Source of the DNA: Thermoplasmata archaeon
Lineage (GTDB): Archaea > Thermoplasmatota > Thermoplasmata > Thermoplasmatales > Thermoplasmataceae
Assembly (NCBI GenBank): GCA_021827885.1
Contig: JAKAUD010000173.1
Coordinates: forward strand, 1-7,661
Direction: 5' to 3'
Length of the DNA stretch: 7,661 nucleotides
Part shown: positions 1 through 6,606 of the stretch, piece by piece
How positions within the stretch are numbered: the stretch's first letter is position 1
Layout: every line of letters begins with the position of its first letter
Made by a program: the position numbers and the translations under genes
The notes under the pieces: model-generated
What the model saw: only the letters and a program-made list of their open reading frames with translations
The model's database searches: none
Told to the model about the DNA's origin: nothing

Positions 1-1096
1 CCGTCTTTCTGGAAACCCTCCTGTAATCGGTTACCTTGCCACCTATAACTGTAAATACATTATTCTTTCTTAAAACAGAAAAATCCCTGCTCATCTTTCC
101 TGGATTGTTTCCACTACCAAGCAGCGTTCTGATGCCGGAATATTCTCCAATTATTTTTTCCCTGCTTATTCCTGCTGAGATAAAGGATAGGCTTTTGATT
201 ACGTAATCTCTTTCAGATTCTGTGATGTTCCAATTATCAGGAGAGTCCACGAAATCATCGGTTGTCCCTACAATGACGACTTTTCCCCTAGGAATAATGA
301 ACATCTGCCTCCCGTCAACCTTTGATTTTACAACTGCTGCGCTTTCCCTCCTGTAAACCTCCCTTGGGTAAATGAGATGTATCCCTTTAGAAAGCCTGAA
401 GTTGCCAATTTTTTCATGGCCTAAAACATCATCTATCCATGCTCCGGCGCAGTTAACCAAGACCCGGTACCTGATAGTGATATAATTCCCGGACACCATG
501 TCCTTAAGTTTGGCAACATTTTCATCATTAATAACAGAAGAACCTGTATATTTAACGTAGTTGAGGCAGACAGCACCGTTCATGTGAGCAGAAACGATAT
601 TTGATACTGTAAGCAGGGCATCATCTGTTATGCAGTCCTTATAGGTGTAATAACCTTTGACTGAATCCGGAAAAATGCCGTTGTTTTTAGTATACGCTGA
701 ATGCTTTCCACCACCGAGAATCCTGTATAACATGAGTCCAATCCTTATTTCGAATCTTCCAAACATACCCGGACCTATGAGTATATCAAAATTAATCGGT
801 TTTACAAGATCTGTTTTCCTCATCAGGTAATTTCTTTCCTTCAGCAGGTTTCTTGTAAGCCTGAAGCGCCCCTGCGCAAGATATCTCAGGCCACCATGGA
901 TTAACTTTGACGATCCGGAACTTGTTCCTGATGCAAAATCTCCCATTTCGACAAGTATTACTGAAATTCCAGCCTGACTTAGTGTGTTGGCAACGCCCGC
1001 GCCTATAATTCCTCCTCCTATAACCAGTACATCAAATGCTTGACCACTGGATGACTGTAGTTCCTTTTCCCTGGTTTTTGCTGAAAACTCAATCAT
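1..1096 (-). CDS. FAD-dependent glycerol-3-phosphate dehydrogenase (GlpA/GlpD family), C-terminus cut by window edge
   Basis: This family oxidises glycerol 3-phosphate to dihydroxyacetone phosphate with FAD, normally at the inner membrane face, passing electrons to the quinone pool. I translated 365 open codons from ATG at 1096; the frame runs off the left edge, so about 130 or more C-terminal residues are missing. Visible landmarks in order are a Rossmann FAD loop GGGIIGAG (27-34) with the ribose-binding Glu50, the family signature SGTSSGSSKLIHGGLRYL (56-73), VNCAGAWID (214-222), KGIHLIYPRE (237-246), IPRGKVVIVGTTDDF (268-282), a YSGIRTLL block (319-326), and GGKVTDYRR (352-360). Two small departures are TDYR where TTYR is usual and GIRTL where RPL is usual. 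The start overlaps the upstream stop by 8 nt and has an AGGA motif 7 nt ahead of it. It is the last visible gene of the operon. The family call is firm. The true substrate could be G3P or an alkylated or otherwise altered glycerophosphate. Confidence 0.9.
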   Translation of the reverse strand, partial: MIEFSAKTREKELQSSSGQAFDVLVIGGGIIGAGVANTLSQAGISVILVEMGDFASGTSSGSSKLIHGGLRYLAQGRFRLTRNLLKERNYLMRKTDLVKPINFDILIGPGMFGRFEIRIGLMLYRILGGGKHSAYTKNNGIFPDSVKGYYTYKDCITDDALLTVSNIVSAHMNGAVCLNYVKYTGSSVINDENVAKLKDMVSGNYITIRYRVLVNCAGAWIDDVLGHEKIGNFRLSKGIHLIYPREVYRRESAAVVKSKVDGRQMFIIPRGKVVIVGTTDDFVDSPDNWNITESERDYVIKSLSFISAGISREKIIGEYSGIRTLLGSGNNPGKMSRDFSVLRKNNVFTVIGGKVTDYRRVSRKT

Positions 1097-2639
1097 GTTC
1101 AGATCCTGACAGTACTGGATCAATGAGATTGTTCATTATTTTTGCCTTCATCGGGTTGTTCATTGGCATGAAAAGCGAACCAATTCCGTGGTGATGAGTA
1201 ATTGCACCATTGCAAGAGGAAAATGTTTCTGAGATAGAATTCCTTATTGAAAGCAGATCTTCATATTCCTTTACATCAGTGATAAAGGTGAAATAAAGGG
1301 CAGGACCCAAACGGTACATATGAGAGGCATGACACATTATTACACCATGTATATTCTTGGACCTGGTCTCCCTTTGAAATGTTCCTATTGTTTCTTTATA
1401 GAGAGAATAGGCATCTTCCCACCTGCATGATGTCTCCATTGTATCCGGAACCAGCCCAAGACCCCACAATGCGTTACCTATCTCAGGCCTGCCGTACCTG
1501 TTTCGCTCCCACATGTGTGAAATGGCGGACCCAAGTTTTATCCCCGCCTTACCGTTTAATGATATTTTCTCATTACCCACCAATATCAGCAGTGATGAGC
1601 CAGGCAGTTTCATACCCCGAGTTTTTGCATAACTGAAAAGAATTCTTTTACCCCGGCTATCCTCTGTGCTCCGGAGAAGATATTCAGTCTCAGTTTCATC
1701 CGAAAGTCTGATCACTGCAGGATATTTGCTCTGATCTTCAAGAAAATCCAGTCCCTCTTTGAAACTGTGGAAGAGTCTTGATTCATAGTACCTGTTTTCT
1801 GGAATTTTAAAGGTTTTCAGAATAACTTCAGTTATAAGACCCGTCTTCCCTTCGGATCCTATTGCAATGGATTTTCCGTCAATGCCAGCTGATTCTCTTG
1901 GATAAACCCCATCACTTATTTCACCATCAGATCTTTCAATCCTCACCCCGATCAGAATGTCCTCGATGTCGCCATAAAAATTAGATTCCTGGCCAGACGA
2001 CTTTGTCGAGACCCACCCACCAACAGTGGAATGGAACATGGATTCCGGAAAGTGCCCGCAAGTCCTGCCACTGCTATTCAGTTTGCTTTCGAGATCTATA
2101 CCTCTGACTCCTGAACCGGCCTTCACATAATTTTTTCCTATTTCTATTTCATCCAGGTGCAGGGTGTCAATGCACACTATCCCGGTGAGATCCATGAAGA
2201 GAAAAGGTGCTGTTACTGAAGTTCCACCACCACTGACCGCGGCCTTTATTTTATTTTTTTTCAGAAGTGGCATTAAATCTTGGACATTGGTGGAATCTGG
2301 ATACAGGACAGCAGCAAAAGGTTTCAATTTACCACCGTTTAACAGAGAGAGTATTTCCGGGCTGGATCTTCCAAATGAATGCAGATATCGATCCGAAAAT
2401 GCATAGGATATTTCATATCCCGAGAAATTCTCTTTCAATATCCTTAATATTTCGTTGTCAGGTTCTATTTCCTCCCTGTCCACGAGACAGGATCTTATTT
2501 CTTCAGAGGAATCAATTTTGAATTTTTCATTTATCATCTCTCGGATTCCGGTTGGAAGCTGGAAATCTCGAACCTCATCCCTTTTGAGCAGATCGATCTT
2601 GGTGGTACTCGGCCTGCGTGCATCTGTTTCATTTGCCAC
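1089..2639 (-). CDS. Alkyl-dihydroxyacetonephosphate synthase (AGPS)-like FAD-linked oxidase
   Basis: AGPS exchanges the acyl chain of acyl-DHAP for a long-chain alcohol, forming the glyceryl ether bond; the fold is the VAO/PCMH flavoprotein type. Residue numbers here count from an upstream in-frame ATG at 2681 (530 aa). I prefer the GTG at 2639 (516 aa) because it has AGGA 5 nt ahead and starts 1 nt after the previous stop; the ATG has no such motif. Landmarks are the AGPS-type N-terminal domain with DFQLPTGIREMI (39-50), SDRYLHSFGRS (96-106), the FAD pyrophosphate loop SGGGTSV (150-156), GHFPES then STVGGWVST (209-226), GSEGKTGLITE (276-286), DTMETSCRW (413-421), the Tyr456 segment SHMYRLGPALYFTF, and the HHHGIG histidine motif (496-501). 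The N-terminal domain, the ETS-x-x-W block and HHHG favour AGPS over GlcD-type lactate/glycolate oxidases. The C-terminal tail after HHHG is shorter than in eukaryotic AGPS. Substrate and direction in an archaeon are unknown. Confidence 0.85.
   Translation of the reverse strand: MANETDARRPSTTKIDLLKRDEVRDFQLPTGIREMINEKFKIDSSEEIRSCLVDREEIEPDNEILRILKENFSGYEISYAFSDRYLHSFGRSSPEILSLLNGGKLKPFAAVLYPDSTNVQDLMPLLKKNKIKAAVSGGGTSVTAPFLFMDLTGIVCIDTLHLDEIEIGKNYVKAGSGVRGIDLESKLNSSGRTCGHFPESMFHSTVGGWVSTKSSGQESNFYGDIEDILIGVRIERSDGEISDGVYPRESAGIDGKSIAIGSEGKTGLITEVILKTFKIPENRYYESRLFHSFKEGLDFLEDQSKYPAVIRLSDETETEYLLRSTEDSRGKRILFSYAKTRGMKLPGSSLLILVGNEKISLNGKAGIKLGSAISHMWERNRYGRPEIGNALWGLGLVPDTMETSCRWEDAYSLYKETIGTFQRETRSKNIHGVIMCHASHMYRLGPALYFTFITDVKEYEDLLSIRNSISETFSSCNGAITHHHGIGSLFMPMNNPMKAKIMNNLIDPVLSGSEHD
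1104..1107 (-). promoter_or_regulatory. Shine-Dalgarno of the G3P-dehydrogenase-like gene
   Basis: AGGA on the minus strand, 7 nt ahead of the ATG at 1096. It lies inside the end of the upstream AGPS-like gene, which suits translational coupling. Confidence 0.5.
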
Positions 2640-2640
2640 T

Positions 2641-4131
2641 TCAATCCTGATCCTCTGGCAAAAGGAGACCATAGGCCACATTATCTAAATCGCTTTTGCT
2701 CCCGTTTATAAAAACATGCCTTGTCTGCGTTGTCTCGAGTATACCTTCAAGTCCCAGCTCTCGACCGACTCCACTTTCTTTGAATCCCCCTCTGGGAGCT
2801 GCTGCGGAAAGAAGATGGTACTGATTGATCCAGACTGTTCCTGCTTTTATGCCTGATGCGACCCTCTTTGCTTTCCTGATATCGTTAGACCAGACTGATG
2901 CGGCGAGACCGTATCTTGTGTTGTTGGCTTTTAAAATTGCCTCATCTTCATTCCTGAAAGTATCAACTGATAGTACTGGACCAAATATCTCCTCATCAAT
3001 TGTGGATGCTTTTCCCTGTGCGGTCTGCAGCATGGTAGGTGGATAATATATACCTCCGCCCGGGGAGTTCACAATGTCCTTAACAGCGAGCAACTGGCTG
3101 CCTGCATCGGTTGATTCCTGGACCATCTCCGCAATCTTCTGTTTCTGTTCTAACGTTGTTATTGCGCTTATATCTGTCGTGAATTCCGCAGGATCACCGT
3201 CTCGCAGGGAGAGCATCTTCTCTTTCAGTTTACCGACAAAGGATTCACTGATCCCTGAATCGACTATCAGACGGCTGCCTGACTCGCAAAGCTGACCGGA
3301 ATTAAGAAATATTGAAAAAATAACGCCCTTAGCAGCACTTTCAAGATCAGCGTCTGCAAAAACTATGTTCGGCGACTTTCCACCCAGTTCAAGCGAGATC
3401 TTTTTAATACTGTTCGAGGAGTCCCGGATAATTTCCTTACCAGTTTCCGTTGAGCCTGTGAAACTTATCATACCAACTTTCTCACTTTTGGTCAGAACTT
3501 TTCCAATGTCAGATCCCTTTCCTGGAATTATGTTTATAACGCCTTTCGGAAAACCCGCGCGTGAAATATCCTCTGCCATCTCAAGTGCCGATGCCGGCGT
3601 ATATCTTGATGTCTTGAGAACAACAGTGTTTCCGGCGAGTACCGCAGGGGCGATTTTCCAAACTGCCATCAAAAGTGGGACATTCCACGGTGCAATTGCA
3701 GCCACCACACCCATTGGTACATGCTGAATAGTGCCGCTGGAATCTGGATATTCGGGGTGTTTTATCCTTCTTGATGTATGAAATTCTTTCTCAAGCGCGA
3801 AGTATTTGACATGTTCAATTGCAAGTGGAACATCCATGAATGTTGTCTGCCTGACTGTCTTTCCGGTGTTCTGCATTTCAACGGATACGTATTCTTCAGA
3901 TCTTGACTGCATCAGATCTGATAACCTGAGTAAGAGCTGCTTTCTCTTTTGTAGTCTTACAAAAGACCATTTATCATAGGCTTCATAAGCTGAATCAATA
4001 GCATATCTTGCACTCTCCTGATCGGCGTATGAAACGGATGCGAAAGGTTGCCCGTCATTGGGTCTGTTGAGTTTGACATAATTATCTCCGCTGACAAATT
4101 CGCCGTTGATAAAGCTGCTGTACCTTTTCAT
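2641..4131 (-). CDS. NAD(P)-dependent aldehyde dehydrogenase (ALDH superfamily)
   Basis: A soluble, full-length enzyme of 496 aa that oxidises an aldehyde to the carboxylic acid. The catalytic set is complete: the oxyanion Asn150 in PWN (148-150), Lys173 in VVLKTS, the cofactor loop FTGSTETG (224-231), the general base Glu248 in LELGGK, the nucleophile Cys282 in NSGQLCESGSR, EEIFGP (380-385) with ribose-binding Glu381, and the C-terminal GGFKESGVGRE (448-458). The position after KTS is Arg176, where NAD-preferring members usually carry Glu to hold the adenosine ribose, so NADP use is possible. The start ATG shares ATGA with the stop of the upstream alcohol dehydrogenase and has GAGG 5 nt ahead. 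Next to an alcohol dehydrogenase it forms an alcohol-to-aldehyde-to-acid pair. The substrate cannot be read from sequence; a long-chain or isoprenoid aldehyde is an inference from the neighbours. Confidence 0.93.
   Translation of the reverse strand: MKRYSSFINGEFVSGDNYVKLNRPNDGQPFASVSYADQESARYAIDSAYEAYDKWSFVRLQKRKQLLLRLSDLMQSRSEEYVSVEMQNTGKTVRQTTFMDVPLAIEHVKYFALEKEFHTSRRIKHPEYPDSSGTIQHVPMGVVAAIAPWNVPLLMAVWKIAPAVLAGNTVVLKTSRYTPASALEMAEDISRAGFPKGVINIIPGKGSDIGKVLTKSEKVGMISFTGSTETGKEIIRDSSNSIKKISLELGGKSPNIVFADADLESAAKGVIFSIFLNSGQLCESGSRLIVDSGISESFVGKLKEKMLSLRDGDPAEFTTDISAITTLEQKQKIAEMVQESTDAGSQLLAVKDIVNSPGGGIYYPPTMLQTAQGKASTIDEEIFGPVLSVDTFRNEDEAILKANNTRYGLAASVWSNDIRKAKRVASGIKAGTVWINQYHLLSAAAPRGGFKESGVGRELGLEGILETTQTRHVFINGSKSDLDNVAYGLLLPEDQD
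2645..2648 (-). promoter_or_regulatory. Shine-Dalgarno that decides the AGPS-like start
   Basis: AGGA on the minus strand, 5 nt ahead of the GTG at 2639. The competing ATG at 2681 and ATG at 2672 have no purine-rich motif at a suitable distance and would create a 32-41 nt overlap with the aldehyde dehydrogenase gene. Confidence 0.5.
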
Positions 4132-5273
4132 ATTCCCCTCACTTTGAGCATAATACTTCTTATTGAATCGGAATCAGATTCCCTTGCATTTGTCAGTGAA
4201 CCTGTTGATTCCATTGAAAGTTTAACAAGCGTTTCCATCTTGCTTTCATAGGCTGATGCATCGATGCCGCATTCTCCTATGGTCAGGGGCTGGCCTATCT
4301 CTTCAAAGAAATATCTGATCGTGCCATAAAGATCCTTTTTCCTTGCATCCGCAGGAAATACATTCCTGATCTCCCTGTAAAGATCCGGAACTGCAGCACT
4401 GTTGTATTTTATGATTTCGGGAATATATAAACCAACAGCATATCCATGGGCAATTCTGAAACATGAACCGAGTGCATGACCCATGGCGTGGGCAAGACCT
4501 ATCTGAGAATTTGAGAAAGCCGAGCCTGCCATTGAGGCGCCGATGTGAACATTGTTCCTGAATTCAATGTTTAAAGGATCTTTTATTACCGATCTGATCG
4601 AACCTGTTATCAACTGCAATGCCTTGATGGCCATTGCATCAGAATATGGATTCCTCCACTGCGATGTATATGCCTCTATTGCATGTACGATTGCATCAAC
4701 AGCGGTGGACACTGTCTGCTTGAGGGGCAGTGATCTTACAAATACTGGATCCAGTATTGCAGTTTCAGGTAGAATTTCAGTGGATGCAAGTTCCATCTTT
4801 CTCTTTGTCAAGCCATCACTTTCAGAAACAACTGCTGCCCATGAACATTCCGATCCAGTACCGCTTGTTGTGGGTATTGCGATTATCGATACCTTTTCCC
4901 TTATCCCGAGATGCTCAAGTGGAGTGAGATCGTATATCTGTCTTGCAGGGTTTGCATATGTAAATGCAATTACCTTTGCCGAATCCATAACAGATCCTCC
5001 CCCGAGGGCTATTATGCAGTCCGGAGCAAATTCCCTTATCCTTTCTATCGATTTTGTCATTTCATCAAATGCTGGCTCCTCTCCTATATCTGAAAATAAC
5101 ATTGAGCTTGAAGCATCGGGGAGATTATTCATAACAAGGTCCGGGAAATCGGTCCTGGCGATATTCCTGTCTGTTACTATGAGAAATCTCCTGTGTCTGG
5201 TAGATTCAAGATATGATAAGGAATCTTCGCCATAGACTATCTCAGGTATTCTAAAAAACCACAATTTAATCAC
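4128..5273 (-). CDS. Iron-containing (group III) alcohol dehydrogenase
   Basis: A 381-aa protein, the usual length for this family, which interconverts alcohols and aldehydes with NAD(P) using a single Fe2+. The N-terminus WFFRIPEIVYGEDSL (5-19) is the typical family opening. The dinucleotide motif is GGGSVMD (91-97), followed by PTTSGTGSE (134-142). The expected four metal ligands are all present: Asp193 and His197 in AVDAIVHAIEAY, His262 in AHAMGH, and His276 in RIAHGYAV. Translation starts at GTG, sharing GTGA with the stop of the small upstream gene, and only a weak GGA precedes it, so coupled translation is likely. It ends with ATGA shared with the aldehyde dehydrogenase start. The enzyme looks fully functional. 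Whether it oxidises a released long-chain alcohol or reduces an aldehyde cannot be decided from sequence; the adjacent aldehyde dehydrogenase favours oxidation. Confidence 0.94.
   Translation of the reverse strand: MIKLWFFRIPEIVYGEDSLSYLESTRHRRFLIVTDRNIARTDFPDLVMNNLPDASSSMLFSDIGEEPAFDEMTKSIERIREFAPDCIIALGGGSVMDSAKVIAFTYANPARQIYDLTPLEHLGIREKVSIIAIPTTSGTGSECSWAAVVSESDGLTKRKMELASTEILPETAILDPVFVRSLPLKQTVSTAVDAIVHAIEAYTSQWRNPYSDAMAIKALQLITGSIRSVIKDPLNIEFRNNVHIGASMAGSAFSNSQIGLAHAMGHALGSCFRIAHGYAVGLYIPEIIKYNSAAVPDLYREIRNVFPADARKKDLYGTIRYFFEEIGQPLTIGECGIDASAYESKMETLVKLSMESTGSLTNARESDSDSIRSIMLKVRGI
4137..4140 (-). promoter_or_regulatory. Shine-Dalgarno of the aldehyde dehydrogenase gene
   Basis: GAGG on the minus strand, 5 nt ahead of the ATG at 4131, within the last codons of the alcohol dehydrogenase gene. 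It is the clearest ribosome binding site in the window. Confidence 0.55.
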
Positions 5274-5674
5274 TTGAATTCCGTTTCAACCTGGTTAGCA
5301 GTGTTTACAAGCTCCTTCGCAGCCCTTGTATATCGCATTATCTTCATCATTGGTCCCTTTAGCTTGAACTTTCCGGTCAGAACGCCCTGAATCGGGTCTA
5401 TTTCTCTTTTAATAAGACGGATCCAGTTCCTGTAGGGTCCGATATAGGAAAAGGCTGCCTGCATTCCCTCGCTTTTATCAAGGAACTTCCCACCCCTGCA
5501 TTTTCCGTGGTATAGATCCAGATAGATTGACGCGACCGGTTTTTTAGAAGAATCATCCTCAATTATGAAAAGAAAATCTCCTTCCCAGTCTGATGCAGCA
5601 TCAGCGTATTTTTCATTGGTGTTGATTTTTGCAACATATTCCTTCACCCATTCATCACTCGGAAAAATCGGCAT
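5270..5674 (-). CDS. SCP2-like small putative lipid-carrier protein
   Basis: A 134-aa protein resembling the stand-alone SCP2 (sterol carrier protein 2) proteins of archaea and bacteria, which bind hydrophobic ligands in a small alpha/beta fold. Recognisable blocks are FPSDEWVKEYVAKINTN (4-20), SDWEGDFLFII (28-38), YLDLYHGKCRGG (51-62), and the C-terminal half with IGPYRNWIRLIKREIDP (78-94) and LTGKFKLKGPMMKIMRY (99-115). No signal peptide or membrane segment is visible, so it is cytosolic. It is the first gene of the five-gene operon, with a TATA-like box about 24 bp upstream and no Shine-Dalgarno motif, which fits a leaderless mRNA. Leading an operon of lipid-type redox enzymes, it may present a hydrophobic substrate or product to them. 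That role is inference. The family call rests on motif memory and length. Confidence 0.72.
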   Translation of the reverse strand: MPIFPSDEWVKEYVAKINTNEKYADAASDWEGDFLFIIEDDSSKKPVASIYLDLYHGKCRGGKFLDKSEGMQAAFSYIGPYRNWIRLIKREIDPIQGVLTGKFKLKGPMMKIMRYTRAAKELVNTANQVETEFK

Positions 5675-5694
5675 AACAATAGAACGCTAAAACA

Positions 5695-5702
5695 TTATTT
5701 AA
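5695..5702 (-). promoter_or_regulatory. Probable archaeal TATA box for the five-gene operon
   Basis: TTAAATAA on the minus strand, centred about 24 bp ahead of the ATG at 5674. With the usual archaeal spacing, transcription would begin at or next to the start codon, giving a leaderless message. This agrees with the lack of a Shine-Dalgarno motif there. It sits in the only intergenic gap of any size (5675-5706). No convincing BRE could be assigned. Confidence 0.5.
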
Positions 5703-5706
5703 GAGT

Positions 5707-6606
5707 TTATGCTGATATTTTTCTTACCTGCGAAGTCTGGGACATCATTATTTTAAGAGACTTGGGAACCGCATTGATTGTGCACGGAGTGGAACCGAAG
5801 ACCTCTCCATCGCCCTCAATGGGGGCAATGTCCCCTTTTATCCTGAAAAAAGGAGATGATTGATTTGTAACTTCTTTTAGATCCAGATAGGATCCATCCC
5901 CAAGCTTACTGAATTTTCTCATCATATTGAGACGCGAGATCTTCCTTATTAAATGAAGATCCAATAAACTATCCGCTGGATCGGAGAATTTTGACGCCAG
6001 CATACCTGAGCCGAAGTACCTGCAGTTTGCGATGATCACTTCACCTGTCGAAGCATCGAGATTTCCCCCATCAAATTCTATTTCCAGATCGTAGTTTTTG
6101 AGCCCAAATAATTCGTGGATAACAGCGGATATGAAGGGGTTTATTAGTGTTTTTCTTTTCAGATTCACCCTACGCATAACATCAGCGCCGAAACCTATCT
6201 CAATTATATTCCCAAAGTATCTCCTACCCTCACCGCACTCGAGAAGCATTGCATCTATACTGCCGGTTTCGTCGTGCAGGATTCCATTAACTATCTCCTG
6301 TATACTGAGAGTGCCTGTTGTTCGTGCCAGATCAGAACCGGTGCCGCCGCCTGCGGGTATAATTGTTATATCTCTGTTGACAGTTGATTGTATAACCTCA
6401 TTGATTGTTCCGTCTCCTCCAATTACGATAATGTAAGATCCATCATCAATTCCTGCAGCAAATTCAGTTGCTTCCCCCTGTCTCTTTGTTATAATGGAAA
6501 CAGGAGAAAATTGGTCACATGCTTTCATTATGGAATCAAGTCTCTCCTTACTGAATTCACCCGCATTTGGGTTTGCAATCACATATACTCTCTTATTTCC
6601 TTTCAT
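5707..6606 (-). CDS. Diacylglycerol kinase family lipid kinase (DAGK catalytic domain, YegS/LCB5-like)
   Basis: Proteins of this family transfer phosphate from ATP to the free hydroxyl of a lipid such as diacylglycerol or a long-chain base. From ATG at 6606 the protein is 299 aa, the usual size. An in-frame TTG at 6663 would add 19 residues unlike the family, so I rejected it. Motifs numbered from the ATG are VIANPNAG (9-16), the nucleotide-binding GGDGTINEV (63-71), PAGGGTGSDLAR (84-95), GFGADVMRR (138-146), FGSGMLASKFSDPADSLLDL (198-217), and IEGDGE (263-268), the conserved C-terminal acidic motif. The start overlaps the end of the phosphoesterase gene by 14 nt, with a weak AGGT about 9 nt ahead. 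In an archaeon the lipid is probably an isoprenoid glycerol ether (archaeol-like) or a polyprenol rather than diacylglycerol; that is inference. Coupling to a phosphoesterase suggests re-phosphorylation of a freed lipid. Confidence 0.88.
   Translation of the reverse strand: MKGNKRVYVIANPNAGEFSKERLDSIMKACDQFSPVSIITKRQGEATEFAAGIDDGSYIIVIGGDGTINEVIQSTVNRDITIIPAGGGTGSDLARTTGTLSIQEIVNGILHDETGSIDAMLLECGEGRRYFGNIIEIGFGADVMRRVNLKRKTLINPFISAVIHELFGLKNYDLEIEFDGGNLDASTGEVIIANCRYFGSGMLASKFSDPADSLLDLHLIRKISRLNMMRKFSKLGDGSYLDLKEVTNQSSPFFRIKGDIAPIEGDGEVFGSTPCTINAVPKSLKIMMSQTSQVRKISA

Noticed and set aside
1089..2639. Glycolate or D-lactate dehydrogenase (GlcD) as the call for the FAD-linked oxidase
   Set aside because: The AGPS-like N-terminal segment, the ETS-x-x-W block and the HHHG context fit AGPS better, although the FAD core alone is shared.
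2640..2681. ATG start at 2681 for the AGPS-like gene
   Set aside because: It has no Shine-Dalgarno motif and a 41-nt overlap with the previous gene, while GTG at 2639 has AGGA at 5 nt. It remains possible, with 14 extra residues.
4552..5235. Long plus-strand open frame (227 codons) opposite the alcohol dehydrogenase
   Set aside because: It lies wholly antisense to a gene with all family motifs and metal ligands, and its translation shows no recognisable domain.
5675..5706. Transcription terminator after the lipid kinase gene
   Set aside because: Only a single TTTT run and no hairpin or long T tract; not enough to call, and read-through is equally possible.
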